Of a stretch of 64,000 nucleotides of DNA, positions 63,149 to 64,000 are shown in pieces (positions within the stretch are counted from its first letter, which is position 1; every line of letters begins with the position of its first letter). Under the pieces are notes generated by a model that saw only the letters and a list, made by a program, of their open reading frames with translations, was not told where the DNA came from and made no database searches. The translations under genes and the position numbers were made by a program. The stretch lies in NCBI RefSeq assembly GCF_014268595.2, contig NZ_CP077091.1, positions 4,260,001-4,324,000 of the forward strand, in the 5' to 3' direction. Source of the stretch: Pseudomonas hamedanensis (GTDB lineage: Bacteria; Pseudomonadota; Gammaproteobacteria; Pseudomonadales; Pseudomonadaceae).

Positions 63149-64000
63149 TCATTCGGCCTGAGGGATGTTGAAACCTTTAGCCTGCGGCTCGCGCCGAATC
63201 ATTCGCTTCATCTTCCATTCAAACGCCAGCGTCAGGCTCACCGCCGCACAGGCCAGGCCCAGCGCCAGTCCCCACCAGACGCCGGTTGGCCCCCAATCGA
63301 GGTGGAAGGCCATCCACCACGCCGCCGGCGCGCCGATCAGCCAGTAGCAACCGAGCCCGACCAGAAAGGTGGTCTTGGCATCTTTCAGACCACGAATACA
63401 GCCCATGGCAATCGTCTGCGTGCCGTCGAACAATTCGAACCACGCCGCCACTGCCAGGAGGCTCACTGCCAGGCGGATCACCTCGGCAAACGCCGGGTCG
63501 TTATGATCAAGGAACAGACCAACCAACTGATTCGGCCACAGCCAGAACACCAAGGCAAAGCCGAGCATCACCACCGCGCCGAAGGCGATGCCAACACGGC
63601 CGGACATGCGCGCATCGATCAGTTGTCCGGCGCCATAGTGCTGGCCGACGCGCATGGTGATGGCGTAAGACATCCCGGCCGGCACCATGAATGCCACCGA
63701 AACGATCTGCAGAGCGATTTGATGCGCACCCATTTGTGTGCTGCCCATGGTGCCCATGCACAGCGCCGCAAAGGCGAACAGCCCGACTTCCACCGCGTAG
63801 GTGCCGCCGATGGGCAGGCCCAGCCGCCAGAGTTCTTTCAGGTACTGCCGGTTGGGCCGCGACAGGCCGGCGCGCAAGGGATAGGCGTCATACGCCGGAT
63901 GTCGGCGAATGTGCCAGGCCAGCGCCAGCGCCATACAGTTGGCGACAATCGCCGTGACCAGACCGATGCCCGTCAAGCCGAGCTGCGGCAGGCCGAACAG
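63149..64000 (-). CDS. MATE-family multidrug efflux protein (N-terminus outside window)
   Basis: The frame stays open to the right edge, so only the C-terminal 283 residues are visible; the TTG at 63976 is not the start. Hydrophobic helices alternate with short loops as in NorM/PmpM: LWRLGLPIGGTYAVEVGLFA, GAHQIALQIVSVAFMVPAGM, GQHYGAGQLIDARMSGRVGI, AVAAWFELFDGTQTIAMGCI and WGPTGVWWGLALGLACAAVS. MATE proteins export cationic drugs in exchange for Na+ or H+. Position next to the EAL gene and rep is conserved as I recall. Confidence 0.9.
   Translation of the reverse strand: MFGLPQLGLTGIGLVTAIVANCMALALAWHIRRHPAYDAYPLRAGLSRPNRQYLKELWRLGLPIGGTYAVEVGLFAFAALCMGTMGSTQMGAHQIALQIVSVAFMVPAGMSYAITMRVGQHYGAGQLIDARMSGRVGIAFGAVVMLGFALVFWLWPNQLVGLFLDHNDPAFAEVIRLAVSLLAVAAWFELFDGTQTIAMGCIRGLKDAKTTFLVGLGCYWLIGAPAAWWMAFHLDWGPTGVWWGLALGLACAAVSLTLAFEWKMKRMIRREPQAKGFNIPQAE

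Overview
The window is a 64 kb chromosomal segment of a Pseudomonas, most likely a member of the P. fluorescens complex. The evidence is gene content and order that I recall from Pseudomonas chromosomes (oxyR-recG, spoT-rpoZ-gmk-yicC-rph, crc-pyrE, argB-algC-dut-coaBC-radC, rpmB-rpmG, the dad locus with its Lrp regulator, pauR, cytochrome c5, xpt, rep). High GC coding DNA and many REP-type palindromes of the GTAGGAGTGAGCCTGCTCGCGA kind support the same placement. No tRNA, rRNA, CRISPR array, prophage or intact insertion sequence was seen.

Layout. 1-4900: poorly characterised secreted proteins (two with LprI/DUF1311-like domains), a truncated gene and an inverted-repeat element. 4900-9060: a DUF6124 gene with a long structured-looking leader, an SCP2-like protein and a large delta-60-repeat protein made of two homologous halves. 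9100-13600 (minus strand): a YbaK-HDOD fusion, recG and oxyR. 13900-16000 (minus): exbB-exbD-tonB. 16200-23900: an SDR enzyme, a lipoprotein, then the minus-strand set ridA/spoT/rpoZ/gmk/yicC opposed to rph. 24000-34000: gltS, crc/pyrE, argB, algC, dut, coaBC, radC and a dipeptide-type binding protein. 34400-40200: rpmB-rpmG, a cupin, a KauB/PauC-type aldehyde dehydrogenase, an MFS transporter and a phospholipase D-like lipoprotein. 40500-45050: a chaperone-usher fimbrial operon. 45000-55700: a MocR-type regulator, a DUF1127 protein, a PuuB-like oxidase, lrp/dadR-dadA-ridA-dadX, pauR, cytochrome c5 and an acetyl-CoA hydrolase/transferase. 58400-64000: xpt, rep, a GGDEF/EAL protein and a MATE exporter cut by the window end.

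The accessory region of most interest is 55.7-58.45 kb, bounded by two REP pairs and visibly more AT-rich in its left half. A divergent unit lies there. On the minus strand a previously uncalled 33-codon peptide gene is followed, after a perfect 10-bp hairpin, by a 293-aa protein whose C-terminus recalls aminopeptidase T (M29) proteins. On the plus strand is a stand-alone, single-chain PheRS-like protein (PheS catalytic core plus FDX-ACB domain) with changed residues at several substrate-pocket motifs. The arrangement fits a small peptide natural product or peptide-modification system with an aminoacyl-tRNA-synthetase-like enzyme, or a peptide toxin/antibiotic with an altered synthetase as immunity. 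Neither is proven.

Other threads: polyamine and D-amino-acid catabolism genes cluster together (kauB/pauC, pauB-like oxidase, pauR, dadR-dadA-ridA-dadX), with candidate operators. The stringent-response, catabolite-repression and peroxide-stress regulators (spoT, crc, oxyR) are all present.
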